Below are positions 14,100 to 24,404 of a stretch of 64,000 bases of DNA, piece after piece. Source of the stretch: Symbiodinium natans. Lineage: Eukaryota; Sar; Dinophyceae; Suessiales; Symbiodiniaceae. The notes beneath the pieces were generated by a model that made no database searches, was not told where the DNA came from, and was given only the letters and a program-made list of their open reading frames with translations. Made by a program: the position numbers and the translations under genes. The DNA lies in NCBI GenBank assembly GCA_905221605.1, contig CAJNDS010000890.1, positions 831,063 through 895,062 of the forward strand. The letters run 5' to 3'. The stretch's first letter is position 1. Each line of letters opens with the position of its first letter.

Positions 14100-14180
14100 A
14101 AACCCTATAACCCTATAACCCTATAACCCTATAACCCTATAACCCTATAACCCTATAACCCTAAACCCTAAACCCTAAAC
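14100..14180 (-). repeat. 8-bp variant array CCCTATAA
   Basis: Seven near-perfect CCCTATAA units lie inside ordinary CCCTAAA units, a local amplification of an octamer variant. Confidence 0.85.
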
Positions 14181-14275
14181 TCACTGAATGCCCTGAAAAC
14201 CCCCGCAGCTCTGAGCTGTGTGGCACGGCAGAGCGGTGACCGTGGAGGGTCTGAAGGATGGCGGCCGCCTGCCGT

Positions 14276-14432
14276 GTAGGGTTTAGGGTTTAGGGTTTAG
14301 GGTTTAGGGTTTAGGGTTTAGGGTTTAGGGTTTAGGGTTTAGGGTTTAGGGTTTAGGGTTTAGGGTTTAGGGTTTAGGGTTTAGGGTTTAGGGTTTAGGG
14401 TTTAGGCTTTAGGGTTAAGTTTAGGGTTTAGG
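14276..14432 (+). repeat. Long (TTTAGGG)n array
   Basis: About eighteen near-perfect TTTAGGG units ending in degenerate copies. Confidence 0.95.
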
Positions 14433-14844
14433 GTAACATAAAACTACCCCTAAGGGTCCATGTACCTTGTTATTATGTACTTGGGCCTTAAAGTCCCTAA
14501 AATGGAGGTACGTTAAAGCCCAGAGTATTCCCTGTTTAGATATATGGGCTTGGAGCTTAGGGTTTTAATTGAAGTTTTGCTTATGGTTTTTAGGGGGTTT
14601 GGATTTTTAGGAGTTTCGGGTTTAGGGTTGTAGGTTTTATACGGTTTTCGGGTTTAGGTTGTTTTTAGGGTTTGGGGTTTTTAGGGTTTAGGGTGGATTT
14701 AGGGTTTAGAGTGTTTAGGGTTTAGGGCTTTGGGGTTTTCTGGGGTTTACAGGGTTTAAGGTAAGTAGGATTTACGGGGTTGATAGCGTTGAGGGTTTGG
14801 GGTTGCCATGAGTCCATGCGCATCATCGCGATGTTTGGCTAGCA

Positions 14845-14888
14845 TCAGGACCAGTATCTTTCAGTAGAAGCTTCACTCCGATCATAAG

Positions 14889-14930
<42 letters not shown>

Positions 14931-15037
14931 CATCAAAGTCAAGACCAATATCGCTATCAGTGTTGGCAGCACGTGACGTGATAGAGCAAGCAGCTGCGGC
15001 ACGCCTGCGCTTGATTTCGATGTTTTTCTTTTTTTGG
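14845..15037 (-). CDS. Candidate terminal exon with poly-Asp tail, possibly of the WD40 gene
   Basis: Read on the minus strand, an open frame runs from the poly-C/A boundary near 15037 to a TGA at 14845-14847. It begins with a basic segment (KKKNIEIKRRR), passes through SDIGLDFDED into a run of Asp encoded by a (GAT)n microsatellite (14891-14929), and ends DSYDRSEASTERYWS. A basic patch followed by an acidic tail is a usual C-terminus for a nuclear protein. It lies just downstream of the WD40 exon 15183-15220, whose end phase fits a start at AAA AAC, but the acceptor is weak. A separate gene is possible. Confidence 0.45.
14891..14930. repeat. (CAT)n trinucleotide microsatellite
   Basis: About thirteen CAT units on the plus strand; on the minus strand they read as Asp codons in an open frame. 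Confidence 0.95.
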
Positions 15038-15040
15038 CCG

Positions 15041-15060
15041 GGGGGGGGGGGGGGGGGGAG
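15041..15060 (+). repeat. Poly-G tract
   Basis: A G run of about 18 lies directly beside the acidic-tail exon. Confidence 0.9.
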
Positions 15061-15182
15061 AGGGGGTGGGTGTGGAGGGCGTTGGGGGTTTAGATTTTAG
15101 GTTCAGGGTCCTTGTTCCAAGGGTGTCAACATCAACAGCTCCTCATAAGGGGAGAGCCCATAAGGCCCCACCCATGGCGAGC

Positions 15183-15220
15183 CTTGAAGTCCCAAAGGCG
15201 CACGCTGCCATCCATGTAAC
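15183..15220 (-). CDS. WD40-repeat exon (blade end, GYMDGSVRLWDFK)
   Basis: The 38-nt exon reads, after two phase bases, YMDGSVRLWDFK, the end of a WD40 blade (x-D-x-x-V/I-R-L-W-D). Acceptor 'tttgcccag' is good. The donor after the last AAG is GC. If the previous exon ends in G, the first codon is GGT, giving GYMDGSVRLWDFK as expected. Introns on both sides carry TTTAGGG/CCCTAAA-derived sequence. The protein is likely a beta-propeller scaffold; its partners cannot be inferred. Confidence 0.75.
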
Positions 15221-15675
15221 CTGGGCAAAAGGGTGTTTAGGGTTTAGGGTTTAGGGCTTGGGGTTTAGGGTTTAGGGTATAGGGTTTAGGGCAGCCAACT
15301 ATGTTTCGTTGTACTGGGCTGCGCTCTTGCATCCTTCATTTTCTCCTTGCCCTGCATTACCTGGCTGTCGCTGGCGTGGCGCTTGTTTGAAACAGCTCGC
15401 GTTTTTGCAGGTGGCAGGCACCCCAAACCCTAAACCATAAACCCTAAACCCTAAACCCTACACCCTAAACAGCAACCGCAATGCACACAACGCGTGCTGC
15501 CTCCTCGCCACTCCAGGACACCTTCTCAGAGCGCCGCCATCTGCAGCTGCAAGCCCAGAGGCTTCCAGGGTCTAGGGTTTAGGGTTTAGGGTTTAGGGTT
15601 TAGAGTTAGGGCTTAGGATTAAACCTTTAAGCTTACCAATCCCTAAGCCCTGAATCGGGTAGACTGTTCCGTTGT

Positions 15676-15721
15676 TAGGGCCCAGGCCGACTGCGCACAC
15701 CGACTTGTCGTCCAGGCGCGC
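15676..15721 (-). CDS. WD40-repeat exon (blade start)
   Basis: After acceptor 'cgacccgcag' the frame reads ARLDDKSVCAVGLGP, matching the start of a blade (H-x-D-x-V-x-A-V-x-F-S-P) with Leu for His. Start phase 0 agrees with the end of the exon at 16821. The 3' limit is uncertain. Confidence 0.5.
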
Positions 15722-16820
15722 CTGCGGGTCGGAGAAGCCCCGAACCCTAAACCCTAAACCCTACACCCTAAGCCCTAAACCCTAAACCCTACATCGCAGT
15801 GCTTGGGGAGCCCTATCGTAGGGAGATGTGGGTGCAGAGATACCTTGGGGACGAAACACCCTCTACTACTATCACCCTGTGTATGTACCATAAGCCCTTT
15901 AGTGGTTCATTTCGCCCCCCCCCCCCGCCGCCACGGTAGTCATGCCAATTTGGAAGCACTTTGCGTTGAGTAAAGCTGCGTATGTGCTCAGCATGAGAGA
16001 ATGCACGATCATTTCTGCAGGCGGGATGTACCATCGTTGCAGGCTGCCAGCATGTGCACAGCAGCCTTACTCAACCTCTTGGCAGTTTTCACGTGGCTTC
16101 GGCCGCGCTTTGCTCTTCACTGGTCCTCCGCCGAAAGTTCTGATTGGCTTTGCACACAAAGCACTATTAAGCCATGCCCAGTCCACAAGTACTAGGGACC
16201 CTAAACCCGAAATCCTACATCCCAAACCTTAAACTCTAGACCCTAAACTTGCTTCCCCAGTCAGGGAATCCTTTGCTGTAGGGCTTATATGATTTCGGGG
16301 CTCTAAAGGTGCCAACCAGGTCCATGAAGCTCACAAACTTCTAAGGGTTTAGGTTGTTAAGGGTTATAGGGTTATAGGGTTATAGGGTTATAACGGTTAG
16401 GGTTAGGGTTATAGGGTTTAGGGTTGTAGGGTTATCACGTTACAGGGTTTTCGGGTTATAGGGTTTAGGGTTATCGGGCTTAGGCTTCTTGTAGGTCATC
16501 GCAGTGGCAGTTGTGGGGTCCCTACACCCTTAACCACTAAACCATAAAACCCTATAGCGCTATAACCCTATAACCCTAACCCAGAGCGTATGTAGCACCA
16601 TCATGGAATCAGGAACCAGAAAAGCCCTAGAAATTATGGGAAGTTGGTACCTAGTTCTATAACAGAGCTGCCAATGGACCCTCTGGGTCGGAGCCCTAAA
16701 CCCTAAACCCTGCACCCTAAACCGTAAACCCTAAACCCTAGCCCTAAACCCTAAACCCTAAACCCTAAACCCCATACCCTAAACCCTAAACCCTCAAGCG
16801 CAGACCCGGCTCGGCGCCAC

Positions 16821-16867
16821 CTCCCGGATGCAAAGCCGCGTGACGCGGTCGCTGCCGCCCGGGACAG
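16821..16867 (-). CDS. WD40-repeat exon (PGGSDRVTRLCIRE)
   Basis: Two phase bases and 15 codons read VPGGSDRVTRLCIRE, the GS-D-x-x-x-R-L-x pattern of a WD40 blade with Cys in place of the usual Trp. Acceptor 'ctccttag', donor GTGGCG. The start phase fits the end of the exon at 18006, but about 20 residues of a normal blade are missing between the two, so at least one more exon probably lies between. Confidence 0.6.
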
Positions 16868-16911
16868 CTAAGGAGCGCTCCTGAACTCTGGGGGCACAAG
16901 GATGGGGTGTA

Positions 16912-17052
16912 GGGTTTAGGGTTTAGGGTTTAGGGTTTAGGGTTTAGGGTTTAGGGTTTAGGGTTTAGGGTTTAGGGTTTAGGGTTTAGGGTTTAGGGTT
17001 TAGGGTTTAGGGTTTAGGGTTTAGGGTTTAGGGTTTAGGGTTTAGGGTTCAG
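16912..17052 (+). repeat. Long (TTTAGGG)n array
   Basis: About nineteen TTTAGGG units in an intron of the WD40 gene, followed to about 17260 by degenerate GGGTTAGGG and GTTTGGG variants. Confidence 0.95.
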
Positions 17053-18005
17053 GGCTTAGGGTTATGGTTTAGGGTTTCCCAGGTTTAGGGTTCAGGGTTC
17101 AGGGTTCAGGGTTTAGGGTTTGGGGTTTGGGGTTTGGGGTTTGCGGGTTAGGGGGTTAGGGGTTTAGCGGTTTAGGGGGTTAGGGGGTTAGTAGGGCGTT
17201 AGGGGGTTAGGGGGTCAGGGGGTTAGGGGGTAGGGGGTTAGGGTTTAGGGTTTAGGGACCCTTATCTACAGTACAGAAACTAAGGGCCCACACGTCGGAT
17301 CCCTGTAAGGGGGGGGGGGGGGGGGGGGGGTAGGGGACAGGGTTTAGGGTTTATATAGGGTTCAGGGTTGAGGGTGGGTTTAGGGCTTAGGTTGAGGGCT
17401 GTGAAAGGCTTTTGGGGTTGAGGGTGTAGGGTCTCAAGTTTCACCTAAAAACCCCCTTTATGTGCAGGCTACCTAAGACTCCCATAGTATGAGGGGCTTT
17501 GGAGTAGAATGTCCTGCCAAAACTTATTCTTGGGTTCTGAAGGTAGGGCTTAGGAAACCCTAAACCATAACCCTAAGCCCTAAGCTCTAAGCCCTAAGCC
17601 CTAAGCCCGAAGCCCTACACCCTAAAACCTAAACCCGAAACCCCAAATCGCAGCTGAAAGGGCTTGTATGTTCCAGGTTTAAGGTTCAGGGTGCATGGCT
17701 TAGGACCCCCAAGGAGTTTGGGAACGGTAGCGTTTACTTAGGGAAGGCGGCCGAGGTCTTAGAGGTTTAGGGTTTAGGGTTTAGGGTTTGGGGTTTAGGG
17801 TTTCGGGTTTAGGGCTTAGGGTTTAGGGTTTAGGGTTTGGGGTTTAGGGTTTAGGGTTGCTGTTTCAACGCAGAGGCATTCTCCGCCTGTGGTGGACCCT
17901 CCCCAAACCGTGAATACTTAAATCCACACATTATATATGGGTCAAAGGCTTTTGTGAGAATCCCAGCTAAAACAAACCCTAAACCCTAAACCCTAAACCC
18001 TCAAC

Positions 18006-18089
18006 CGCAGTGCCTTTTTGGGGGCTCCTGCTGGCCCTGGCGGAGATTCCAAACCCCGACGGCGTCCACGCAGCCCGTGAGCGCTAGGC
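18006..18089 (-). CDS. WD40-repeat exon (LALTGCVDAVGVWNLRQG)
   Basis: The 84-nt exon (2 + 27 codons + 1) reads LALTGCVDAVGVWNLRQG, then QQEPPKRHC. The first part is a WD40 blade end (S/T-G-x-x-D-x-x-V-x-V-W-N/D). Acceptor 'caatctcag'; donor GTTGAGGGTTTAGGG, so the telomere-like repeat itself supplies the splice donor. Most 5' exon of this gene that I recognise; its start codon was not found. Confidence 0.75.
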
Positions 18090-18159
18090 CTGAGATTGTA
18101 GGGTTTAGGGCTTAGGGTTTAGGGTTTAGGGTTTAGGCTTTAGGGCTTAGGGCTTAGGG

Positions 18160-18512
18160 CTTAGGGGATTTAGGCCAGTAAGGGCCAAGGAGGTCCGAGA
18201 ACTATACTCCCCTTAGAACATTTATGAAAGTAGTATGTTCAATGTCCTCCTAGGCTTTAGATAGACAAATAAGCAAAATATAACTCTCAAGAGGGATACA
18301 GGATTTAGGCCAGTAAGGGCCAAGGAGGTTCGAGAACTATACTCCCCCTTAGAACCATATTAAAAACAATATGTTAAATATCCTCTTGGGTTTTATATAA
18401 ACAAAAATAATCCTAAACCCTAAACCCTAAACCCTAAACCCTAAACCCTAAACCCTAAACCCCCAAGGGGATACAGGATTTAGGCCAGTAAGGGCCAAGG
18501 AGGTCCGAGAAG
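18160..18512. repeat. Three direct copies of a dispersed element
   Basis: The string 'ggatttaggccagtaagg' followed by 'gccaaggaggt' occurs near 18171, 18301 and 18476. Copies 1 and 2 share a further 60 bp with 'gagaactatactcccc' and 'aatgtcctcctaggctttagatagac'-like sequence. The third copy follows a telomere-like array inserted after copy 2. Confidence 0.8.
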
Positions 18513-18795
18513 ATTCGAGTCCGAACTTCAGAGGCGATTCTTGCGAGGGTGCTGCAAGCCATCCCCGGGCCGCATTCGGGTTTAGGGTTTAGGGTTTAGG
18601 GTTTAGGGTTTAGGGTTTAGGGTTTAGGGTTTAGGGTTTAGGGTTTATAGGGTTTCGGGTTTATAGGGTTATAGGGTTATAGGGTTCAGGGTTCAGGGTT
18701 TAGGGTTTAGGGTTTAGGGTTTTTTTAGGGTTTTTAGGGTTCAGGGTTTGGGGTTTGGGGTTTAGGGTTTAGGTCGCAGCTGGGCATCATACTAC

Positions 18796-19011
18796 CCAGG
18801 AGCACCGAAAACCTTCGATGCGAAGTTCTGGCAAGCTGTCTGCGGCATGGGGTCTCAACTTTATCTTTTTCTGGCTCTTGATAGGGAATGCGGGAACGAG
18901 GTACCCCAGAATACCAGGGATTAGCATGAACAGAATTGACCAATTACCCCGAAACTCGACTCCGATCTGCGAGAAAAGTGTGCCCGAAGAGATTGCAAAT
19001 CGACGAACGTA
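18796..19011 (-). CDS. Candidate exon of an unknown membrane protein
   Basis: A frame on the minus strand stays open for about 72 codons. It contains a hydrophobic segment ILFMLIPGILGYLVPAF preceded by QIGVEFRGNWS and followed by basic KSQKKIKLRP, consistent with one membrane-spanning helix. It ends at TGA (18787) or at a donor GTAGTA (18796). The stretch is free of telomere-like repeats. The plus strand also has an open frame, with a hydrophobic run FIFFWLLIG, so the strand is likely but not certain. No family recognised. Confidence 0.4.
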
Positions 19012-19779
19012 GGGGCACCTTATTGGTTTCCGTAGTATAAGGGAATCCCCTACTTGGGAACACCCTAAACCCTAATCCCTAAACCCTAAACCTTAAACCC
19101 TAAACCCTAAACCCATTTAGGGTTCCTTATTTTCGTAATCTCCCAAATCAACAATATCGGACGAAGCCACGTCCCGTCACGTCACAGGCAACGTTGGCCT
19201 GCCAAGCACATCGTGACAGTTCTGGGTTGGAAAGGCCGGTGGCCGCTTTATCCGTTACTTATACCGCAAGATAGCCCCTAGATACCCTAAAAAGAACCGC
19301 GAATACATGCCCGGTACAACAGAACCCCTACTTAAAGAGACCACCCACGAACATAAGTTCTGAGATTTAGAAAAAGACCTGGCCCTCAACTGTCACCCAA
19401 CCCCCAAGCCGTATGAACCATAACGCTCAACCCTAAACCCTAACCCTAAACCCTAAACCCTAAACCCTTTATCCTACAATCCTGAACTCCCCAAGCCCGA
19501 GATTTAACGCTCTTGACAGCGAGGCCCGGCACTGCAGCACTCCGTACGGAACCGCAGGACCAAACACCATGAAACACCGGAAGGGTTTAGGGTTAAGGGT
19601 TTAGGGTTTAAGGTTCAGGGTTTAGGGTTTAGGGTTAAGGGTTTAGGGTTTAAGGTTCAGGGTTTGGGGTTTGGGGTTTAGGGTTTGGGGTTTAGGGTTT
19701 GGGGTTTGGGGCTTGGGGCTTTCACCTAGAACTTATTTATCTGAAGGAGGCTAGCTTTGCTTGGGCTCTACGGCCGCCT

Positions 19780-19885
19780 GCCAGCTGCCGCCCTCCGAAA
19801 AACCTTATCCACAGAAGCCCACCGGAAGAATCGCTACTTTCCCAGACGGCTGCTAGCGCAACCCGCATTGTTCGAAGATCCTCTT
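19780..19885 (-). CDS. Candidate exon, unknown protein
   Basis: A minus-strand frame reads EEDLRTMRVALAAVWESSD and onward in a repeat-free island of about 100 bp. No family or firm splice sites. A plus-strand frame is also open. Confidence 0.25.
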
Positions 19886-20784
19886 CGTGCGAACCCTTAA
19901 CCCCAAACCCCAAACCGCAAACAACCCTAAACCCTTAACCCTTAACCCTTAACCCTAAAGCAAAAACCCTGAACCCTAAACCCTAAACCCGAAACCCTAA
20001 AGCAAAAACCCTGAACCCTAAACCCTAAACCCTAAACCCGAAACCCTAAACCCTAAACCCTAAACCCCAGCCTCGCGCGAAGTGACCACCCCCACGGCCT
20101 GCTGGGCCTCAAAACGCAGGTAGGCCTGGCAGGGTTTAGGGTTCAGGGTTCAGGGTTCAGGGTTCAGGGTTCAGGGTTCAGGGTTCAGGGTTCAGGGTTT
20201 AGAATTAGGGTTTAGGGTTTAGGGTTTAGGGTGTAGGGTTTAGGGCTTAGGGCAAGAGGGTGTAGGGTTTCGAGCGTTGGAGGCTTTATTCTGGGATCCC
20301 AGAATCGCGACCTCAAGAACAGCTGGACGGCAACACCCCCTAAACCCTGAACCCTGAACCCTGAACCCTGAACCCTGAACCCTAAACCCTAAACCCTAAG
20401 CCCTAAGCCCTAAGACCTAAGCCCTAAGCCCTAAGCCCTAAACCTAAGACGCCCTCCTCCCAGACTACAGGGTGGACTTCTGTGGGTTTAGGGAGGCCTG
20501 CAGCGGACCTTTCGGGCGTCTTAGGGCTTCCTCTGAGGCTTTGCGTTGCAAGGAGGCGCGCGTTTGCAGATACGGGCTTCATATAACCCATGTTCTAGAT
20601 AGTATATACTTGTACTCAACAAAGCCCAAACCCTAAACCCTAAACCCCAAGAGTTTTAACCTAAGGCTCCTAGCACCCTTCCACAGCGGGGCTGCCTTTA
20701 GGGAGGGTTCTGAATTCTTCGTGGGGGCCTTCAATGAGCCGCTTAGGCGCAACCTAAACCCTTAACCCTCGGGGCTTAGTGTTT

Positions 20785-20897
20785 CAGGCTTAAACCCTAA
20801 ACCCTAAACCCTAAACCCTAAACCCTAAACCCTAAACCCTAAACCCTAAACCCTCAACCCTAAACCCTAAACCCTAAACCCTAAACCCTAAACCCTA
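20785..20897 (-). repeat. Long (CCCTAAA)n array
   Basis: About sixteen units, one of them CCCTCAA. Confidence 0.95.
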
Positions 20898-21789
20898 ACT
20901 TGGTGGGCCCTGAGCCCTCCCAAATCCAAAAAGCACGCCAGGTTATAGAGTTCTTAAGGGCCAACACAAGGTCCCCTAATACTCCCTCCTAAACCCTAAA
21001 CCCTAAACCCTAAACCCTAAACCCTAAACCCTAAGCTTCCCTAAGGTTCCCTGTGCCTACCCCCCATGAACCTCCCTCAAAAACCCCAAAGCAAACCTTA
21101 AACAAATACTATAAGCCCAAATCCCTTAACACAACACAGGCCTAATCCTTAAAGCAACCCTAAACCCTGAACCCTAAACCCTAAACCCCCCAAGCTGACC
21201 TCTAAACAGAAAGCTCGACCCGCATCTCGAAGAAGAACCCCCCAAAGCAAGTCGTGAATATCCGCAGGTCCACGTTATCGTGCAGCGCTGTGAGCATACG
21301 GCTTGAGCAGATGCAGATTGAAGTACCAAAACTCCAAACCCTGAACCCCAAACCCAAAACCCCCAACTCCTGAACCCCAAGCCCGAACCCTAAACCCAAA
21401 ACTCCAAACCCTAAAACCCTAAACTCTTGAATCCCAAGCCCAAACCCTAAACCCTAAACCCCAAACCCCATAACCCTGAATTCGGTAGCAGGAAGCTCCT
21501 TGACCATGGCGCCGGGAAAGGCGCGAGCCCTGGCGCCCAGGGTTTTCGGGTCTATGGGGTTTAGGGTTTAGGGTCTGGGGTTTAGGGTTTAGGGTTTGGG
21601 GTTTAGGGCTAGGGTTTAGGGTTTAGGGTTTGGGATGGTTTGGGGTTTAGGTTAGGGTTGCGGGGAGGTTTAGGAGCTCCCAGTGAAAAGTGGTAAGGGG
21701 CATTCAGGGTTTTGTTCCGGGTTTGGGCTTTGGGGCAAGTTTAGGGTTTAGGGCTTCGGGTTTAGTGTTCCGGGTTTAGGCTACCGTGC

Positions 21790-22222
21790 TCGTCCTTCGG
21801 GTCGAACACGAACTTGTTCCTGCAGCTTATCAATCGACCGTCCTTTCCTTCTATGGCCATCCGCGGACCCTTGGTTCTCTAGTCCTTCACTCCTTCGTAT
21901 GGTCCTAAGGCCATCACCCGAGGTTGTGGCTGTCCTTGTGGAGGGGGTGCTTCAACATTCTGACTGATGGTAAACCCTAAGGGGCCATGTACTTAAATAG
22001 GAAACACTCGGGCCTTAAAGTAACTCATTTTTAGAGACTTTAGGGACCAAGTACATAGTAATGAGGTACATGGACCCTTAGGCAAAGGGACACCATCCCT
22101 CCTTAGCTCTACGGTCTCGGGCGAAGCTGTTGATACATCGAACCAACCATGCCACGTCCGTCAGTGGCGCTACCCCGGAGAAAGCTCCTAGGGCATATGC
22201 TCCAAATGCGTGAATTGCCCTA
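21790..22222 (-). pseudogene. Broken coding-like region split by a palindromic element
   Basis: Two minus-strand open stretches flank the element at 21975-22082. The right one reads AIHAFGAYALGAFSGVAPL and on to TDVAWLVRCINSFARDRR; the left one reads QNVEAPPPQGQPQPRVMALG, meets an in-frame TAG, then resumes with RTKGPRMAIEGKDGRLISC. The two are in a compatible frame if the element is removed as an intron. The in-frame stop suggests decay, or an intron not located. Could be a retroelement remnant; no diagnostic motif is complete. Confidence 0.35.
21975..22082. mobile_element. Palindromic element, family 1
   Basis: Terminal inverted repeats of the type CCCTAAGGGTCCATGTACCT / AGGTACATGGACCCTTAGG around a second inverted pair (ACTT..GGCC / GGGACCAAGT). 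About 108 bp, no coding capacity. Confidence 0.8.
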
Positions 22223-22322
22223 AACCGTTAAACCCTTAAACCCTTAAAACCTTTGACCCTTAAAACCTTAAACCCTTAAACCCTTAAACCCTAAACCCTA
22301 AACCTTAAACCCGGTCACCTGT

Positions 22323-22376
22323 CGTCTCTGCGACTGCCTGGGTTTCGCAGTGGGGTAGGGCTTAGTCTTGAGGCCT
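22323..22376 (-). CDS. Candidate short exon with canonical splice sites
   Basis: Between acceptor 'acccttgcag' and donor GTGACC, minus-strand codons read GLKTKPYPTAKPRQSQRRQ. Splice signals are good but no family is recognised. Confidence 0.35.
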
Positions 22377-22482
22377 GCAAGGGTCCACCCTAAACCCTAA
22401 ACCCTAAACCCTAAACCCTAAACCCTAAACCCTAAACCCTAAATCCATTGACAGGATTGGAGATCACAGGGTGGGGATCTAA

Positions 22483-22590
22483 CCCTAAGGGTCCATGTAC
22501 CTAAGTAGGGAATACTTGGGCCTTCAAGTACCTCCTATCTAGGGACTGTAGGGCCCTTAAGTACATCATAATGAGGTACATGGACCCTTG
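22483..22590. mobile_element. Palindromic element, family 1
   Basis: Complete copy with both ends (CCCTAAGGGTCCATGTACCT and AGGTACATGGACCCTTG) and internal pair AATACTTGGGCC / GGCCCTTAAGTAC. Confidence 0.85.
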
Positions 22591-24365
22591 TGTAAGGCCC
22601 ATTCAAGGACAAGCCCTTACAGCCACCGTTCAAGCAAAGGGCTGGGCTTAGGGTTAGGGTTTCAGGTTGGGGGTTTAGGGTTTAAAGCGTGCAACCCCCT
22701 TACGGTTTGGGGTGTTTGAGGTCTGCGTGTGAGGCTTTTAAGGACAGGGTCTAGGACTTAGGGTTTAGGGTTCAGGATTCAGGGTAGATTAGGGTTTAGG
22801 TCTTTAGAGCGTTCATGTCTGAGTCTTGGTTCATGAAGCCTCGGTGGGTCTCACACTAGGTAGGTTTTGGCTCCTTAAGGAAAAATTTTTAAATTTAGCC
22901 CAACAACGATATGACAAAACTAGGGTCTATAGGGGCCCCGAACCCCCAGAATCTGGCCATCTTTGGGGTTAGGGTTTAGGGTTTAGGGTTTAGGGTTTAG
23001 GGTTTAGGGTTTAGGGTTTAGGGCTACAAGTTATAAGTCGGGGGTTGACACATGCCTGCTCGACGGATTCTACGAGCTCCACGTGGCACCGCACGCGCCC
23101 GGCGTCTCCATGGGAGGACCCTATAAACCCTGAAACCTTAGGGTTTAGGGTTTAGGGTTTTAGGGTTTAGGGTTTAGGGTTTTAGGGTTTAGGGTTTAGG
23201 GTTTATATGAGGCTTGGGGTTGAGGATTGAGCTGAGGACGCAAGTCCTGGCTTTATCCTGTACCACTTATGGCGTTCAGGATTTAGGTGTTTGGGCTGAA
23301 GGGCTCCGGTTCACCTCATAGCCTCCCCCTTCAGAAAACCCGAGTAGGGACCTTCGAACTGTCCTGCAGGAGGTGGGGAGTGAGTTGAGGGCCTTGCTAT
23401 GGCATTCGAGCTCGGGGTTGTGTTTTGGACGATCCGCCTGCGGCGGCGGTAAGCGCAGAACGGGTGCGGAAGAGGGTTGTTCCATGCTGGGTCCCGACCG
23501 AGAGGGGGGGGGGTTAAAAACAACCTTTGCAATGTTAGGGACTTGAGGGTTTAGAGTTGCACGGTTGACCCAAGGAATTTAGACCCCACGACCTCTTTAG
23601 AAGAGGAGGTACCAGTCCTCTGTAGGAGGGTGCCTTAGGGCACAAGTACAGTACCCCATATGGACACTGTCGTCGCTTTGCTTCATCACGTAGCCCGAGA
23701 CCCCAAAACCCTATCAACCCGATCATGCTCCTTATCCACGCTATACACCCCAGACACCCTGAAAAGCCGAAATTCTGTTGCTTTGGGGGGTGGGGGAGAG
23801 CTTGAGGCTTCTGTGTCTGCATCCAGGGAGGGGGGGGGGGCGGGGAGTTCACATTGTGGCCTTTAGAGCTGGCAGGCTGTTGGCCGTGAAAAGGTTTAGG
23901 GTTTAGGGTCTAGGACTTAGGGTTTAGGGACAATCGGGTTTCGGGTTTAGGGCTCAGGGTTTAGGATTTAGGGTTTAGGGATATTAGGGTGTGAGGAAAG
24001 GCCATCGTGCAAAGGTGCCAGGTATTGGGATGACGCTACGATGGAAGCCATTTTGCTAATTGGAGCCCAAAACGACGCGAACCTGCAAGCCCTCATTAAA
24101 CCCTAAACCCTAAACCCTAAACCCTGAACCCTGAACCCTAACCCTAAACCCTAAACCCTAAACTGGGGTGGCTTTGTGTTTTTCTATGGTTTGCATAGGG
24201 CTATGTGGGAGGGGTAGTGAGGAACCAGAGAGCTTTCACAGCTATTCCAGATCAACCCAAGTATCAGCCTATACCCCCTAAACCCTAAACCCTAAACCCT
24301 TGCACCCTAAACCACCCTGAACCCCGAACCCTCAACCCTGGCACCCCTGTTCTCGAGCTGCCGGC

Positions 24366-24404
24366 ATCGCCATTCTGCGCCACCGCGCGAAGGACGACCT
24401 CGCG
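24366..24404 (-). CDS. DUF4116-repeat exon (REVVLRAVAQNGD)
   Basis: After acceptor 'tgtccgtag', 13 codons read REVVLRAVAQNGD, the core of a DUF4116 repeat (D-R-E-V-V-L-x-A-V-x-Q-N-G). It continues naturally from LRADRQ of the exon at 25893-25934, both phase 0. The proposed donor is GC; a longer exon is possible. Confidence 0.6.

Larger units (their letters stand above)
8500..14440. other. Mosaic of telomere-like arrays and candidate exon islands, strand unresolved
   Basis: Islands near 8504-8590, 9058-9163, 9645-9735, 9840-9935, 11735-11825, 12208-12300 and 12553-12645 are GC-rich, about 90-110 bp and open in at least one frame. The plus strand gives plausible peptides at several (for example near 9845 and 12212), but minus-strand frames are open too. 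I recognise no family, so no gene is called. Confidence 0.3.

Noticed and set aside
24040-24075. Dinoflagellate spliced-leader-like sequence ('agccattttgctaattggag')
   Set aside because: Resembles part of the known leader but has several mismatches and no donor at the right place; not supported.
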